Source: Anthopleura xanthogrammica (lineage: Eukaryota; Cnidaria; Anthozoa; Actiniaria; Actiniidae). From it: 64,000 nucleotides of DNA. A program made the translations under genes and the position numbers. Shown here one piece after another: positions 35,201-50,200 of the stretch. Position 1 is the first letter of the stretch. Every line of letters starts with the position of its first letter. The notes under the pieces were generated by a model. The model had not been told where the DNA came from and searched no databases. It was given only the letters and a program-made list of their open reading frames with translations. The DNA lies in contig OZ025212.1 of the NCBI GenBank assembly GCA_964019055.1, positions 3,753,266 to 3,817,265 on the forward strand. Reading direction: 5' to 3'.

Positions 35201-38200
35201 TGACTGACTGACTGACTGACTGACTGACTGACTGACTGACTGACTGACTGACTGACTGACTGACTGACTGACTGACTGACTGACTGACTGACTGACTGAC
35301 TGACTGACTGACTGACTGACTGACTGACTGACTGACTGACTGACTGACTGACTGACTGACTGACTGACTGACATTCTTTTTACTGATAACCTTACCTCTT
35401 TCTGAATCTCAATCATTGTTACCAGAACGCTGTCGTTTAGAATAAAAAACTGAAAAAAATAACCGAACATTAAAATAAGAATGTTAGAGGCTAGCTAGCT
35501 GTCAAGTGGAGCATCAGGGTACTGAACACGCCCACCCAAATCCAGGGAGCCTGACAAGCCACGTACTCAGAACAAACGTTTTGGCATGAGAATAAATTAT
35601 CAAAAGATTTTGGCTTTGAGCAAACAAAAAAAATCCTGCATATCCTAGAATTCGCCTTCCTAGATGTTGTGACCCATAAAACGAGGATGCGGTCAGAAAA
35701 ACGTGCCTGCGTACGTTTTTTTTTACAATAGTACCTGTACATTGGGCGAGTTGAATATTGACTGGTGTAGTTCTTCAGCGTCTGGTACACTAGGATTATC
35801 TTCATGTTCGCTAATATTACTATCGAGTCTGGAAGGCCCTGCGCCGAGTGGAAAATGACCAAGGTGGTTTACTAAATGCATCAAGGCCTGTGGGGAAAGA
35901 AAGAAACGTTGATAACAAGTAGAACAAACTGAGTTGCTGTTGGTCACACTTACGTTAAAATGCTGATCAAGATAGTGATGACAAGGGCGCAGTAATATCA
36001 GGGCTCAAAATAACGGAATTTGGTACTTGACCGGACAAATACGGTTTTGACAACCATCTTAACTGGCCGTTATTTTGAGCTCTGAATATGTAATCAATGA
36101 CCAGGCCTCGTCTTGTATGGGAATCTTATAGCAGAGGCCTACTGGGTAACACCTAAAAGACCCCTGGTACGATTGCACAACTTTTCCAATTTCCAATGGA
36201 AACGTGAAAGGTCTCACAGCCCGGTAAATATGTCACCCCATGTTCAGGCGGAAAATCAATGGATAGGTCTGTGACCATTCCCTTTTTCCTCCCTTCTTCC
36301 TCAAACATCGCCTTTTATCAAGAAATCCATATCTGCGCTTCGACTGATTTGATGAAATTTTGTAAAACTTAGTTCTTTAGTAGATTCCATCCCTCAAAAA
36401 TTAACTTCTAAATTCCAATTGGAATGCAATGGAGGAAGAGCCACTCGGTGGATTCCACTGTTAATTCTCATTTATTTATTTATTTATTTTAATCCCTAGA
36501 ATTAAATGAGAATAAGCTTACCGCTTGAGCAGTTAGCTTGACAGGTTCTGCTTTGGGAGGGAACGGGAAGTGCACAGGTGTCTTATATTCTGAGTGAAGG
36601 AAAGACACGATAAATTAGTATTACAGAGGGAGATACATTTCGCGTGAGTGTAAAACTATTATAACACAATACACAGACGAAACATAACTACAGGATTTCG
36701 ATGAAGTCCAAGTCTCCCCCAGTACCTTGCGAGTCATCCCCGCTGTCCTGAGAATCTAAGGGACTGGGTAAGAGGTTGTTGGGTTTACTTTCGTCTTGTA
36801 CACGCGCCAATCTGATTGGTCGGCCATCACCGCTGATGATAGTCGAGATATTGAGTGACTTCCGTCGCTTCTGGCTGATCTTATTTGCTGTTGCCATTTG
36901 GAGGACCTGCAAAAAAAAACACCAGATTTTTTCTAAATTGATTGAGAGTGTAGAAAGAGCTACTTCTGCAACAAAAATACTGTTGCACGGTGGTAATACG
37001 AGCAACATTTACTCTGCAACTTGCAATGTAATAACAATGTTGCGCGACAAGTGGCACAATTTTGCTGCGCGTATTTCCGCGCCTTAAGTAGAGCATAGAA
37101 TGGATGCAGCTATCTATATTAGCTGTGCTCACCTGAAACACCCGTGTCAGGGGACTGAGGTTTTCGTCTCCTTTCTTGGATAGAAGTCTTTCTACAGGGA
37201 TGACCATAGTCCAGTCCAGTAAACAAAGGATTACAGGTACGATGATCTGCAAGGTAAAATCATGCCAGGGGTAAACACGGGCAGAACTATTGGTAAAGGT
37301 AAAGGTAAAGGTCGATCACATTTAATGTCGGTATATATTTAATGAAAGTTAACTTAAGCGTTACTGATAAACTGGAGGTCGACAGTGTGTTCACTTTACC
37401 CCCTCCCCTTCCATCAGTGCTCCGTTTTACCGGTATTTAAAGCTAGTTAAAGCTACACGGAAAGAAGAAGAAGAAGAAGTCGAGACAAGGATGTGAGATC
37501 ACTGGGAATCGAACTCAGGACCGAAGGCCGCGCACTAGCCAACTGTGCCATCCTTGCTCCTTAAATTGGTAGACAAATGATTATATTTAAGAAAGTACGG
37601 TGAATAGATTTAGAGAAAGCACGTATGGCACGGCCTTGTGTGACGTTACCGTGAGGGTATCGCGTATGAGTGATTGCAAGAACAGAACACATGCACACCG
37701 TGAATAGTTCAAATGTCAATCATTTCAATGAGATACGAAAATCGTACCAAGACCGTGATTTGTCACAGTTGTACATATCTTCCGTGACCGTGACATTATC
37801 GGTTCTGGGGAATTTTGATTGGATGAGTAGTAATCGTGCGCATATATTGATACGGCAACTGTTGTCAATGTTGTTACGTGACAGATCCGTGACCGTGACT
37901 CTACTCTACATGTGACTTACAGAATGGTCTTCGTGAACATTGGCAGCTTCTCCTCCAGGTAGTAAGCTAACAAGTGTATGGCACAACACCTGTAGAAAGA
38001 CAACGTAGTTAAGAATGGCAAGCATGTTTAACAAACCAATTTCAGACAACATTCCCGTTTATTGGCATATACGCAGCCGAATAGCACTCGCCCTCTCACA
38101 GTCATAGTCTTATGGACTCATGGTTCAATATCCTGGGGCGGACCCAGGATTTTCAAAGGGGGTAACTGTTTCAGGTTACCGTACGCCAATAACATAAGGA

Positions 38201-41200
38201 ACCCATAAAAGGTGGGAAAATGACTGAAAATAAAATTGAGAGCTTTAAGTAAACAGAGTGAAAGTTTATCCAAATTCAAGGGGGGAGGGGGGAGGGGGGA
38301 GGGGGGAGGGGCGCTTCTGGATCTGTCCCTGAATACCTTGCTTGAGCACCTCATGAAATAAAAGTAAGAGATGCCTTTCAATTTACAGGCGTCCCTCTTT
38401 CCCTTCTCCTTCTGCATTCAACCTAGTTTGGAGCCACGCCATTTTGATGGTTGACAAAATGCGTGAACTTACCTCCACAATCTTGAGTGGTAAGTCATTC
38501 TCATACTCAGTGAGTTCTTTGTAATACTCTGACAGCAAATGTATGAGATCCACAGACACATTACAGATGGCTTTGTGATGAAACTGAATACAAAAAATAA
38601 CAAGAAATCTAACTTTATCTCAGTTGATGGTTTGCAAGCATTTCCAAAACAGGCCATGTTTGTGATATCAATTCGTGGCATTTTGGTCAGTTTCTACACA
38701 TTTAATATACTGTTGACCCATATGCCTTGATTCGAAACAATTTTTTTAAAGGCAATGGAGTGTAACTCTGATATCTGCTATTTTTTACCATCCAGTAACA
38801 GTCACGTGATTATGTCCTACATACGGCCTATTTTGAAAGCACAATTTGGATTAACTCCTGCCAAAACTGCAACTATTTAATGGGGTTTTAATGTCAGTGT
38901 TCTCACCAGGTTTTTTTTTTTAAATTGGGGTCCACAAAAAATTGCAATGCCGTGGTCTGGTAAGAACACTGTTATGTCAGTGTGTATATTCTGATATTTA
39001 CTTAGATACATACAGTTATGCTTTGTAGGAGAATACAAATACAGTCTTGTACTCTTGGGTGACCTTTGCAATGGACCAGCTCTTCAACCAGGAACACGCC
39101 AAGAGAGTTGAGTGCAATGCATCTAAAAAGATATTATATACCATGAATAAGTTGTAAACAATATCAAATGCGCACGTCTATGAACTGTATCTTAGATATC
39201 CTGATAGCTGTGGAATGCGGGAGAAAGTCACAGGGTTCCCACTCATCTGGAAAAATAAATATTTACTGACATTTCTCTGACCAAAATACCATTTTTCACT
39301 GACCACACAGTGCACTTATTTTACGAAAAATGGTAGTTCGACCACAGGAAGCCCAACTAAGAATTCAGAATTTGAAGCAATTTTGTGAAGGCTAACAGAA
39401 ATTATCTGACTTTTCAATTTAAAAAATTCACAGACCAAAATCGAAATTCCCTGACTTCGAAAAAAATTGAAAAATCACCTGACTTTTCCCTGAGCATGAA
39501 TACCCTGAAGGAAGCTTATGAACACGAGGCATATGGAGGCAAAACAGACTTACCTGGCAGTAGCTGAAGGATCCAGTTTGGCAACTCGAAGTAAAGCAAC
39601 AATTAACTTCTCCTGTACCAAAAAGATTGAAAATAAAAAGGAAATTAAGATGCTTAATAAATACTGTATATTATATGTGCTGCCACATGGTGGCTATTAA
39701 GGTTGCTGCACAGTTCTTGTTCCTAAGTTTACTAGTAGCAACCATTGTAGCGATAATCAGCCACACAGCCACAATACAGACTGCAAACACAATCGTATAA
39801 CTGCCACACCCTTGGGACAGCCAATATCATGGTACATCAAAAGCCATGGTACAGCTGCAGTTACACCATTGTAGTGATAACCACAATGATAGTCACACAG
39901 CCACATTACAGACTGCAACTACAATCATACAACTGCCACACCCTTTGGACAGCCAAGATTATGGACCAACAAAAGCCATTGTACAGTTGCAATTAGGTAC
40001 ATTTGCAATCATGTCAGAGTACAATAATGGCAATGCTGAAGTGACGACACAGCCACACCCATGAAAAAAGCTAGACACACCTCTGTATCATCCCTCAATG
40101 CCAAAGACTTACCTTAATATCTTTCCCCATACTTGTTGGTTGGTACTCATTTGTCTGATGACCTGGTTGATGCAGAGGCATATTGGGGAATGCATTGGGA
40201 TAGCACAACAGGGATCCCATCAGAGTGACTGCCTCAGCACGAGGTAACTACATGAAAATAATAATAATAATAGCTTTATTAAAAGAAACTTGAGAAAAAA
40301 ATATACGAATGGTTTACAAATAATAAATGTATGTATATAAAAATGTCCAAAAGTTAAACAGCCAAAAAGGTTAAAAGAAAAAGAAATATTATAGGTTTGA
40401 GTGTAAGCTCTGAGTGTATGAAGATTATACACTCACAGCACGACAGAATGCAGCTCAATTTCAGTGGAGGACAAAACAATAGGTTTTCAATTCTCAGAAG
40501 ATTGAAATTCTTTTGATTTGCCCTCCAAATTGAGCTGCTTTGAATCCACATGAAAGGGGTCTTTACATGTTGAACATAAGGATACAGAAAGTAGAAGCAG
40601 TTTATAACACCATTAGACTGACCTCCAAATTTTGGTTGATGAAGATAGTATTTGAAGCCTGTATAAAGTCCAGAATGAGTAGCGTACAACAAGGCAACAT
40701 GAGAGAGAAGAAATGTCCACAGTTACTGATGATGGCACTGATGACATCCTGATCTGTCCCTGTCAGGCCGATATGCATAAGCCTGTAGAAGTGCGTCAGG
40801 TATTCTTGAGATAGGGGAAGCTCATGTCTACGCACTGTCATGGCTGTCATCAGCTGGTAGGCCAATAGACGTCCTTCTTTGAACTTGAACGGCATGGACA
40901 GAGATGCAGCCTATGAATATGGAATTGATGTTACTAAAGATATAAAATTTTTCTTTTAAATGAGAATGAATAGCAGAGGTGGGGTACCAGATAGTAAATC
41001 AATGTAAAATGATGACAAAAGGAGCTCTATTTACTAAGTTAAATTATATGAGAATAAGGGAATAACTTCACCCTGGGTTGATCACTATACAAATTGCAAC
41101 CAACAGAAGAGTCAACAGAAGAATGCTGGGAAACACTGGGCTATTTACCTCAAATACCCAGGTAGCAAAGTACTGCAAGGGTGGAAGAAGCTCCGGTACA

Positions 41201-44200
41201 TTTGGAGTAAACTTATTGTCAAGTGAGATGCCTTGGTTAAGTCGGACCTAAAATGACAAAAAAAAATAGAGTTAATAAAATTTACTGATACTCAACACAC
41301 TGACATAAAACAATCAGGTTTTAGGGGGGGAGAGGGAGGGGTTGGGGGAAGGGGGGAAGGAAGGAAGAGGAGGAAGGAAGAGGAGGAAGGAATGTATGGC
41401 ACTTGGGTGCTTTTTTATGATTGATTGTGGTTGAGTGTGGAGATTGTGAGGGGTGCTTTCTAGGGAGGGTGCTTTTTTTATGATTGATTGTGGTTGAGTG
41501 TGGAGATGGTGAGGGGTGCTTTCTAGGGAGGGTGCTTTTTTATGATTGATTGTGGTTGAGTGTGGAGATGGTGAGGGGTGCTTTCTAGGGAAAGTTCTAA
41601 AGGAAGGTGTGGTATATTTTTTTGAGGGAGAGGAATGTACAATGGGTGCGGAATGTATGAATGGGTGTGGTTAAACAAGGATTAAACTTGCCTTGGCCAG
41701 CATGTCCCAGATAGTAGTAAGGCATTCAATGACTTTAGCATGGATTGCAGGATCCTTAATCTTATTGATGTTACCTAGAACGCCCAGCATTCTTCTCCAC
41801 AGTACAACAGATGATGTAGGACCCCACCCTTCCCTTACTCCTCCAGCTATAACACTCAGTTCTTCCTCACTTGCGCCACCTGCTTCTTCTACTTCTAGGA
41901 GTTCCTCACTGGTTTCGTCAAGAATGGAAGAGGAACTTATGTAGCTTGTTTGTGTCAAATCATCAGATATATCTAACAATAGCAAGATTAATAGTGAAAA
42001 AAAAAGAGGCAAAATACAAATAAGAAATAAGACTAGAACAAAAGAAAAATAGCGTGACAAACTATAATAGGAACAGGAAAAAATCCTGGAAGCCACAGTT
42101 TTTCACCAATTTATAGAAAATTATTTTCCCTGATTATACTAATTTACCAAATTTCATTTTCCAAAAGATGCATGCAGAAATTTTAAAAGCTAAGCCTTAA
42201 TGTATCTGTTGATCAGAAACTGAAGATGTCTTGGAGGTCTGTGCTTGAAGTGAAAGTCCTATTCCAAGAAGTCGTTGTAAACTTGCTATCTATCAGACTT
42301 GTAAGAAGGAACTTAAAAATATGTGCAATATAGTGTGGCCTACCTTGACCAGTCAAGACAGAGGAGAGCCGGCTCCCCTGGTTCTCATCCAGGTGACCTG
42401 TCACATTCATCATGCTGTCCCTCTTAATATCAACATCATCCTGTCCAAACACAAGCTGAGGTGTTATGCTGTCACTATTGATAAGAGAATCCCGAGATCC
42501 TACCTCAGATTTACTCTCCAAGCTTGATTCACTAATTCTTGACAGTCCTATGTGTGTTTCACTGTGAACTGTCTGCAAAATATGTGGTTCTTTATCAAAA
42601 CTCAGGTTATACCACTCCATGGTTTTTGCAGTGTCTTGTCTTGTTACTGCACTAGTATTGGCTGCTTGGCGCAGCATTGGTGGAGTGGAGGCAAAGTCTG
42701 TCTTGTCCTCATCTTTGATTCCATTGATTGAGTCTTCTGGTTCAGTTTTGAAGCTCATTTCTCCACTTCCTGTACTTTCTGTGTCACTCATTTGGAAGGA
42801 TAATAACTTGTTTGATAGTGGGCTTTCTTGTTTGGCTTCTTCTAGGTCATTACTGAGAGCACTAGAGGATGAAAATTGACCAGCATTTTCACCTTCCCTG
42901 CTGGTTGCTGAGCCTGTGAAATTAATGGAATGAAAAATGTTTGCCTATGGAATATTTCATGCTAGAACCACAGCTGTTTTTGGTAAGGAAGAAAAAAAAT
43001 AAGGAAAGGAAAGGAGGAAGGAAGGGAGGTAAGGTAAGAAAAGGAAAGGAAAGGAAAGGAAAGGAAAGGAAAGGAAAGGAAAGGAAAGGAAAGGAAAGGA
43101 AAGGAAAGGAAAGGAAAGGAAAGGAAAGGAAGGGATGGAGGAAGGAAGGGATTGAGGAAGAGGGGAAGAGAGGAAGAGAGGAAGGAGGGAAAGAAAGAGA
43201 GAAATGATAGTTGGGTAATTGATAAAACATTGATAGGGGAAAGAAAGATGCTCTATTTGCATGCATGTCATGTGTAAGATCTATTTTACCAGTTGTAGAA
43301 TAAGATATTGGGTTTACACAATAAAACAAGAAAGAAAATGCATAATATCAATCCCTATTCCTACCTGCAGTAACATCAGCTGCCTCAGTTAACACACCCT
43401 CCTTGATCACACCTGTGACTGGAACTTTTCTTGTCCTATGGAAAGCACTATTACCACCAGGAGCTGCATCTAGCTCTTTCTTAGCACCATCAAATGGTGG
43501 ATATACCTCTGAGCTAGCTACATTAGCTGTTGGCCTCTGTACATTAGGAGTAACAGGGGCAGAGGATCCATTGGATTTTTCAAGAGTGCCTCGTATTACT
43601 TTTGGGCTGCCTGTGCCATGGCTTCCCATTTTGCTCCACCGAGTGAATGAGTCTTTATCAAATTGAGTTTTACTTTCAACTTGGTGCCTTCTTTTCTTTC
43701 TTTTCTGTTCACTGAGCCTAACCAGTGGTAGATCTTCTAAGTCTAGGCTGTAAACTGTTCTGGCCATCACTCGTGTGAGGGTTTGAAGAGTTGTCTAGAA
43801 GTTTAAAACATGTTGAAAACATTTTAAGGGATAATCTAGTTTGATGGGAAATTAATTGTGAAGATATCTGGCAGTGAAAATACATCTACTACTGCAAATC
43901 AAAGGTAGGAAAGCAGTATTGCACTCACTGGTAATCTTATACTTCATGACCAGCCGAAATGTGTCTGTTGTTTGTCACCCAGCTGCCGATTGATAGTTGG
44001 CCGAGTGTCACTGTTGGTCAACACTTGACCAACACATCACCAACATTTCACTTTCTGATCATATAAATTACACAATTGTACTGCATTTGCCTGACCTCTC
44101 AACTCTGGGATCTAGGGTTTGATTCCTGGACTCAGCATCACAATATTATTGTTTGAGGGCTGTTTTTTCTTGGGAATCCAGTTTTCCTCCCTCCGCAAAT

Positions 44201-47200
44201 TCCAATTCAATCTGTGATTTAGCAATGCCTTTACTTTGATTGGCTAAGAGGTTGTTTCATGGTTTTAAATAAAATTTGAAGGCATCTTTCATAGAACTGA
44301 GTACTTTACTATCACAGTACTTTTCTCCTATTCATTCATACAAAGCCAGTAATCATATTCTCATGCACAGATATTTGTCTTACAATCATACTTACATTCC
44401 ATTCATTGATGACTTCAACCCAGTGTGTTAATGATGATAAAACATCCATACACTTATCCCAAAGAAATGTCGACACTTGAACTTTTAAGTTTGCACGGAT
44501 CCAAGTAACAAACAGAGTCTAGTAAAATTAATTTCATATGCTATTAAATATGGCTCAAATAGAGACTGGAAGCAGGGTTTGAAACGTTCTCACCAAAGAA
44601 CACGCTTTTAGTCAGGGAGAGGCATCATTCAAATTTCTGCTCCTCAATAGAGAATTTTCGAGATGTGCGAGCACTTTCAAAAATATCGCAGGCGCAGACA
44701 TGATCTTGAGGTATTTTTGGGCAGTGTCAATAGCGCACATGATCTTGCCAGAAAATGCCTCTTTTTCATGTCTGTGCCTGCGATAGCAGAATTGTTTAAA
44801 ATGATTTGGAATAAATTCACCAATTTGAAACTTATTTGTGAAACTTGTTGAAAAGTGTAAGAAAAAAAGTATTTAGGGAATGGTCAAATTGAGATGATAC
44901 TCATTACTTTGGTGACCCCTAATTGCATGAAGCATATTTTTCCACAATATATATACAATATCCACAATTCGCCTCCTTTTTGTGAATCCTTTATCTATTT
45001 TCAGGCTGGGAATAGAGTGGAAATGAAAAGGAAAATATGGGAATGTTCCGTTTACTTAAATTCCCAATCTTGTTCACCATACCATACCTGCAGAAGACCA
45101 GCAGCCAGTTGTCCACATAAGGTTCTTCCTCTTTCACCAGGAACCTCTCTTGATAATAAATGCTTGGCTGCCTCAAGTAAGACCAGTAATAGCTGCTCCC
45201 TAAGAAAAGCAAGATGGCAGCAATTAAAAACTCTACTATCAGTGAGAGAAAAATTATTAATCATCACTGATATTTTACCAGGTTTTGCCCTCCATCGGTA
45301 CTTCAAGAACTATACTTCTGTAAAGATGAATGACTCTTTTGCATACATCAACCTTGATTGTTATTGAAGAAAAAAAAGATAAATTAGTAAGTGCAATAGA
45401 ATTAAAAAAGGAATTCAAAGCAAATGGAAGAAATGAAGGGTGGAGGGAAGGGAGGAAGAAAGGAAGAAGGAAAGGGAAAAGGGGAGGGAGGAAGGAAGTA
45501 AAGATGACACAAAGTTATAAAGAAAGGAAAAGTGGAAGGGAGGAAGGAAGAAAGAAAGGAAGAAAGGTAGGAATGAAGGAAAGAAGAAAGAAAGGAAGGA
45601 AGGAAGGAATGAAGGAACGAAGGAAGAAAGGAATGAAGGAAGAAAGGAACGAAGGAAGAAAGGAACAAAGGAACAAAGGAACGAAGGAAGAAAGGAACGA
45701 AGGAAGAAAGGAAGGAAGGAAGGAAGGAAGGAAGGAAGGAAGGAAGGAAGGAAGGAAGGAACGAATGAAGGAAGGAACGAAGGAAGGAAGGAACGAAGGA
45801 AGGAAGGAACGAAGGAAGGAAGGAACGAAGGAAGGAAAAGAGGGTTTGGAGTAAGATGGGCAGGTTATCAGAAATGAAACTAAGGGGCAAGTCCACAAGG
45901 GCAAGGGCTCACCATAAATAGTGCATATTTCCAGTTTCTGAAGCAATATAAAGTATCCCTACTCCCCTGGGTGGGATGCTAGTCCATCACTAATCTATTT
46001 ACATAAGCCAATCCTTTCTCTCCAAGCATGTGCTTCGGCACCTACACCTTCATTTTAACTATGCCTTCATCTATACTTACCTGTTTGCTAAGGAACTCAG
46101 AATCTTCTGGCACTAAAAACACTTCAGCAGAATGAAGCAGAAAGAGGCGCAGGTTTGCTTGAAGACCAGCTCTCACTTCCTCACTGGGTAGAGTAAATGC
46201 TCTTTCTCTTTCCCTATCACCTACTGCACGGCAGTAGGACCAGGTTCTGACAGGGCTTGCTGGAGGGTTAAAGTCATCATTGCCTGTCATAATAGCTCTT
46301 GGTGCATCTGTTACATCGTGGGCGTGTAGGGATTGAGGTGTTGGTTCCAAAATAAAGATCGGCTTTTCTGAATGTTGAAGCTGAAAATAATAGTCACACA
46401 GTCATTAGACTTGTACATGTTTGAAAATTATATACATGACTTAGAAGTATATCAAAAATAGAAATGGAATGCAAACCTTTATCCAGTCTTGATAAACCAG
46501 TAAAACCTGTTTGATGGTGTTGACATTTCTTGGAGGAAGTCTAAAGCCCTGTTAAAATAATGTAATACATTGATTGTGTGAAAAATTTGAACTACTAAGA
46601 TATATATTGGTCGCTAATGCAAGCTTGACATTAAAGCTACATCTACTAGTCTCAGACTAGTGAAGGTTTGGTGTGGACTAGTGGGAAAAAGACCTTAGGA
46701 CTAGTGATTGTCCACAGTGACTAGCCCAAGGACTAGTACCTAAAAAAATGTTGAGCCCTATAATGAGCTTTAATTTCAAGCACATGCAGAGATATCAGAG
46801 AAGGGAAGAGCTACAGCCACCTCTGAGAATAGACCTCGTTATCTCGGGTGTAATGTTTTCCCATTTCAAACCATGTGTCATTCCCTAGAGTATCACGTTT
46901 TTGTTTAGTGGTTGTGCATAAGAAGACATAAATATGAATTCAAGTCAAACAATGAATCGTATTCTCAAGAGAATATGTGAGGGGAAATAGGTGAACATTG
47001 TGCCCATGATAACAGATTCAGATTCAAAGTTTCTTACCTGACGCAATACTTCATGTAGTAATTGAACATTTTCTCTGGTTGAGTAGAGAACTCTGCGTAT
47101 CACATCACTTGCTTCATAAAGGTGCTCACTACCTGAACTCCCACTGCGCAACATATCAACATTAGGGATAGACCCAGGAGAAGACGTAGGGCTTGAAGAA

Positions 47201-50200
47201 AGCTGAGACTCCAATGATTTTGTTGAGCTGAGGAATGAACTACTTAGTTCAGAAAGGTTTTGACGTTTGAAACGAACTGTGAATGCGACAAACCATCTTA
47301 AAACTGACTCTCTTGGTCCTATCATCCTTGAATCCAGTGCCATATCCTCCGCTGTTACTGTTGGTGAAGGAACTTGGATTTCTGTTCACGAGAAAGGCCA
47401 AAAATGAACATTGCAAAAAGGTGGTTAACAATGATTGACACAGCTTCTGTCACTAGTGAGTGAGATTCCTTGTAGATGGTTGACTTCATTAGCAAACTGA
47501 AATTATTCACTTGTAACTTAAACTACATACAATTGGAATGCTAGGTGGTGAGGTCAAGGGTTCAATCATCCCTGGAACCCCCGTCATCACATCTCCACTC
47601 CTGATAAAACCTGTAAGGTTCTATGTTAACCCTCGACATGGCAGTATTACTGTATGTACTACACACTACAAATTATAACCATTCATCTTCTAACTCTCCA
47701 ACATTCTCTTACTCCTGTGTTGCTTTGTGCTTCTTTAAATTAATTCTGATTCACCTTAGACACTCATAAGTTTAGAAAAATCTTCAAATTATATATAATT
47801 ATAATTAGGCTGAACATATTGCCGGCCACAATTACCTGCATTAGTTTCATATAATGGAGGTTTTGGCTTCCAATTGGAGAATATGTAGGGAAGGTAAAAC
47901 TTTTTGAAGTTGTTAAATATGAAGGCAAAGCAGTGATCTCTTGACCGTTTGTCTGCCCATTCAGACAGTACAACCTAGAAATGATGAAAAGAAGATAGAA
48001 GTTAGTTGGAGACCTGTGTTGTAATATGGTTGGAGTGGGGGGGGGGGGGGGGGAAGGGGGAGGAGCAGAGCACTGATTAATCATTAATCATGGCAAGCGG
48101 TTGATAGACTGTGACCAAGCAATAGGTTGATTATGACCAACTGCAGTCGACCATGGCAGATGTCGGTGTGTGCTGTGTTGTTTCATAATGCACACATCCC
48201 TAACCAATCAGAATGCGATAGTCAGTCATATAATAAATGCACTATATAATATAATACTTACTCCAGTGCTCATGGATTCAAGGACTCTATCCAGGAAAAA
48301 TTTGGTGATCTTATCTGGTGCTGTGGATTTTTCATTAGTTGCCACAGGGAAAATTGGTTGTATTTCCTCTCTGCTACACCAGTCTGTTGACGGGATGGAA
48401 ATAAAATTAATGTCATCTAAATTTTCTAAATATTTTCTATTCACATATAAAATGATGGAATCAAATAGGATGTGAACAGCTATCAAAAAAATTAGAAAAC
48501 TTGGGCATGTGCAGTGTGCAGTTATTAAGCAGGGATTGGCAGAACATGAGAGATCAACAGTTCTTGAGTGTTCTGACAATCCCCAAGTGCTTTATAACTT
48601 CACACAGCACAGCAAGCAAGTATATAATTTCTTTCATAAAATACAAATGGGCGCATGTGCTGTATGCTCTCGTAATGCACACACCATCAACCAATCAGAA
48701 CATTTAGCAAGATTTATAGCAGTTATTTTATGAAGTATTGTACAGTATGTTATGGTGTATGGGAATCAACCGATGATTCAACAATAAAATTAAAAATCGG
48801 TTATGATTTTTTTGCACATGTACACAGTCATAAGGTACCTTCATTGTTCTTGTCGGCCAGGTGAAATGTACTCAGAGATGTATGGATTAACTGGTCTTCA
48901 TTTTCTGGTCCTCGCAGTACATATACAATATCCTCTGCTTCTGTTCTTGACAGTGTTGATTTAGTCCAGTCGATAGAATCTGCTGGGTTGGGAAAGCCAG
49001 GTATAATACTGGCATACATGAGCTGAGACAACTCATCTGAGTTGGCTTGAAGACATTGAAACCACAGCATAAACAGCCTTACACCTTCTCTTCGCAGCTG
49101 TAAAAATAAAAAAAAAATAAAACAATTGATCACAGGGGACTAGTATATAGCTAATTTTCACCACCAAGACAGTGCTAGCTATAGTAAAAAAAAGTCAAGA
49201 TACTTTGATTTACATATTTTGGCTTTACTTCAAGTTTAGTCTCATCAGCTAAAAGTTTGATTAATGAAGTCAAAATAGCCAAAATTTCAAAGCTCTCAGA
49301 ATTGTTTTAGAGAGTATAATACTAGAAACCTGGACACAATGTAAAATTCTAACAAAACTCATTTGTTTTGTCTGGAAAAGGCTTTACAATATATCCTCTT
49401 TCAGGACATGATTGACTTGGGATTTGATTATCGGTAACTCAAAGTCAAAATGGTGAAAAAAATTCAAGACTGTCACAGTTGTTTTAGAAAGTAATAATAG
49501 AAACCTGGACACCTGGGAATTTGAGTGAAACTCATTTGTTTTGACTAGAAAAAGCCGTACATTATAAGTTTTTCAGGACAGTATTGACTCTGTGGGAATT
49601 GATTTGTTTTTATAAGGTAAACATGCTGCTTATTTAGCTAAGAAATATAAAGCCATTTGGCAAATGAGACGACAGCAATTGATACATGTTACTAGTTCTT
49701 AAATGATGTGAATGTCAATCAAAATTGGACTTTCCTGTAATTTTGAGTTGAACAGTAGACCTCTTAATTAAGCTTGGGCCCAATGTTTTGCCCATTTTAG
49801 ACCACATGTCATTCCCTTGAGTAACATTTCTTTGTTTGAATGCAAATAAAAAAAAAAAGAATCCTATTCTCAAAGGAATGACATGTGGTCTGAAATAGAC
49901 AAGACAAATGCCCAAGCTTAATCAAAGAGGTCTATTATTCAAATACAGTACTATGGAATTCTACATTTAGACGGGAATTTTTTGTCAATATGGAGCCAAA
50001 ATAGTTTTATATCAGCCTTTTAGCTATAATTCAAAGTAAAATGATCTGTTTGTGAGTATATAACTTGACTATATGGTCATAAAAAAAAAACAATATTGTA
50101 AACAGACCTTGATGGCATTGCCATGGTGAAGCAGTTTCAGCATTATTCGCCCTTAAAAATTAAAAAGTAAATGTGTTTAGTATTAGCTGTAGCCAAATAT

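Noticed and set aside
34880..35470. 196-codon Ser-Gln-Ser-Val repeat frame
   Set aside because: Product of the (GACT)n array; only the first part overlaps a genuine RALGAPA exon (35396-35449).
36688..36906. Reading RALGAPA exon 26 on to the stop near 36688 as a gene end
   Set aside because: A GTACTG donor at 36725 joins in phase to an exon with clear homology (36522-36589), so the stop is intronic.
37478..37562. Functional tRNA gene on the minus strand
   Set aside because: A and B boxes are present but the acceptor stem cannot close, and a (TTC)n tail follows; SINE is the better reading.
45330..45946. Lys/Arg/Glu-rich and Ser/Phe/Leu-rich frames of 140-170 codons
   Set aside because: Low-complexity translation of a purine tract; no splice support and it lies in a RALGAPA intron.
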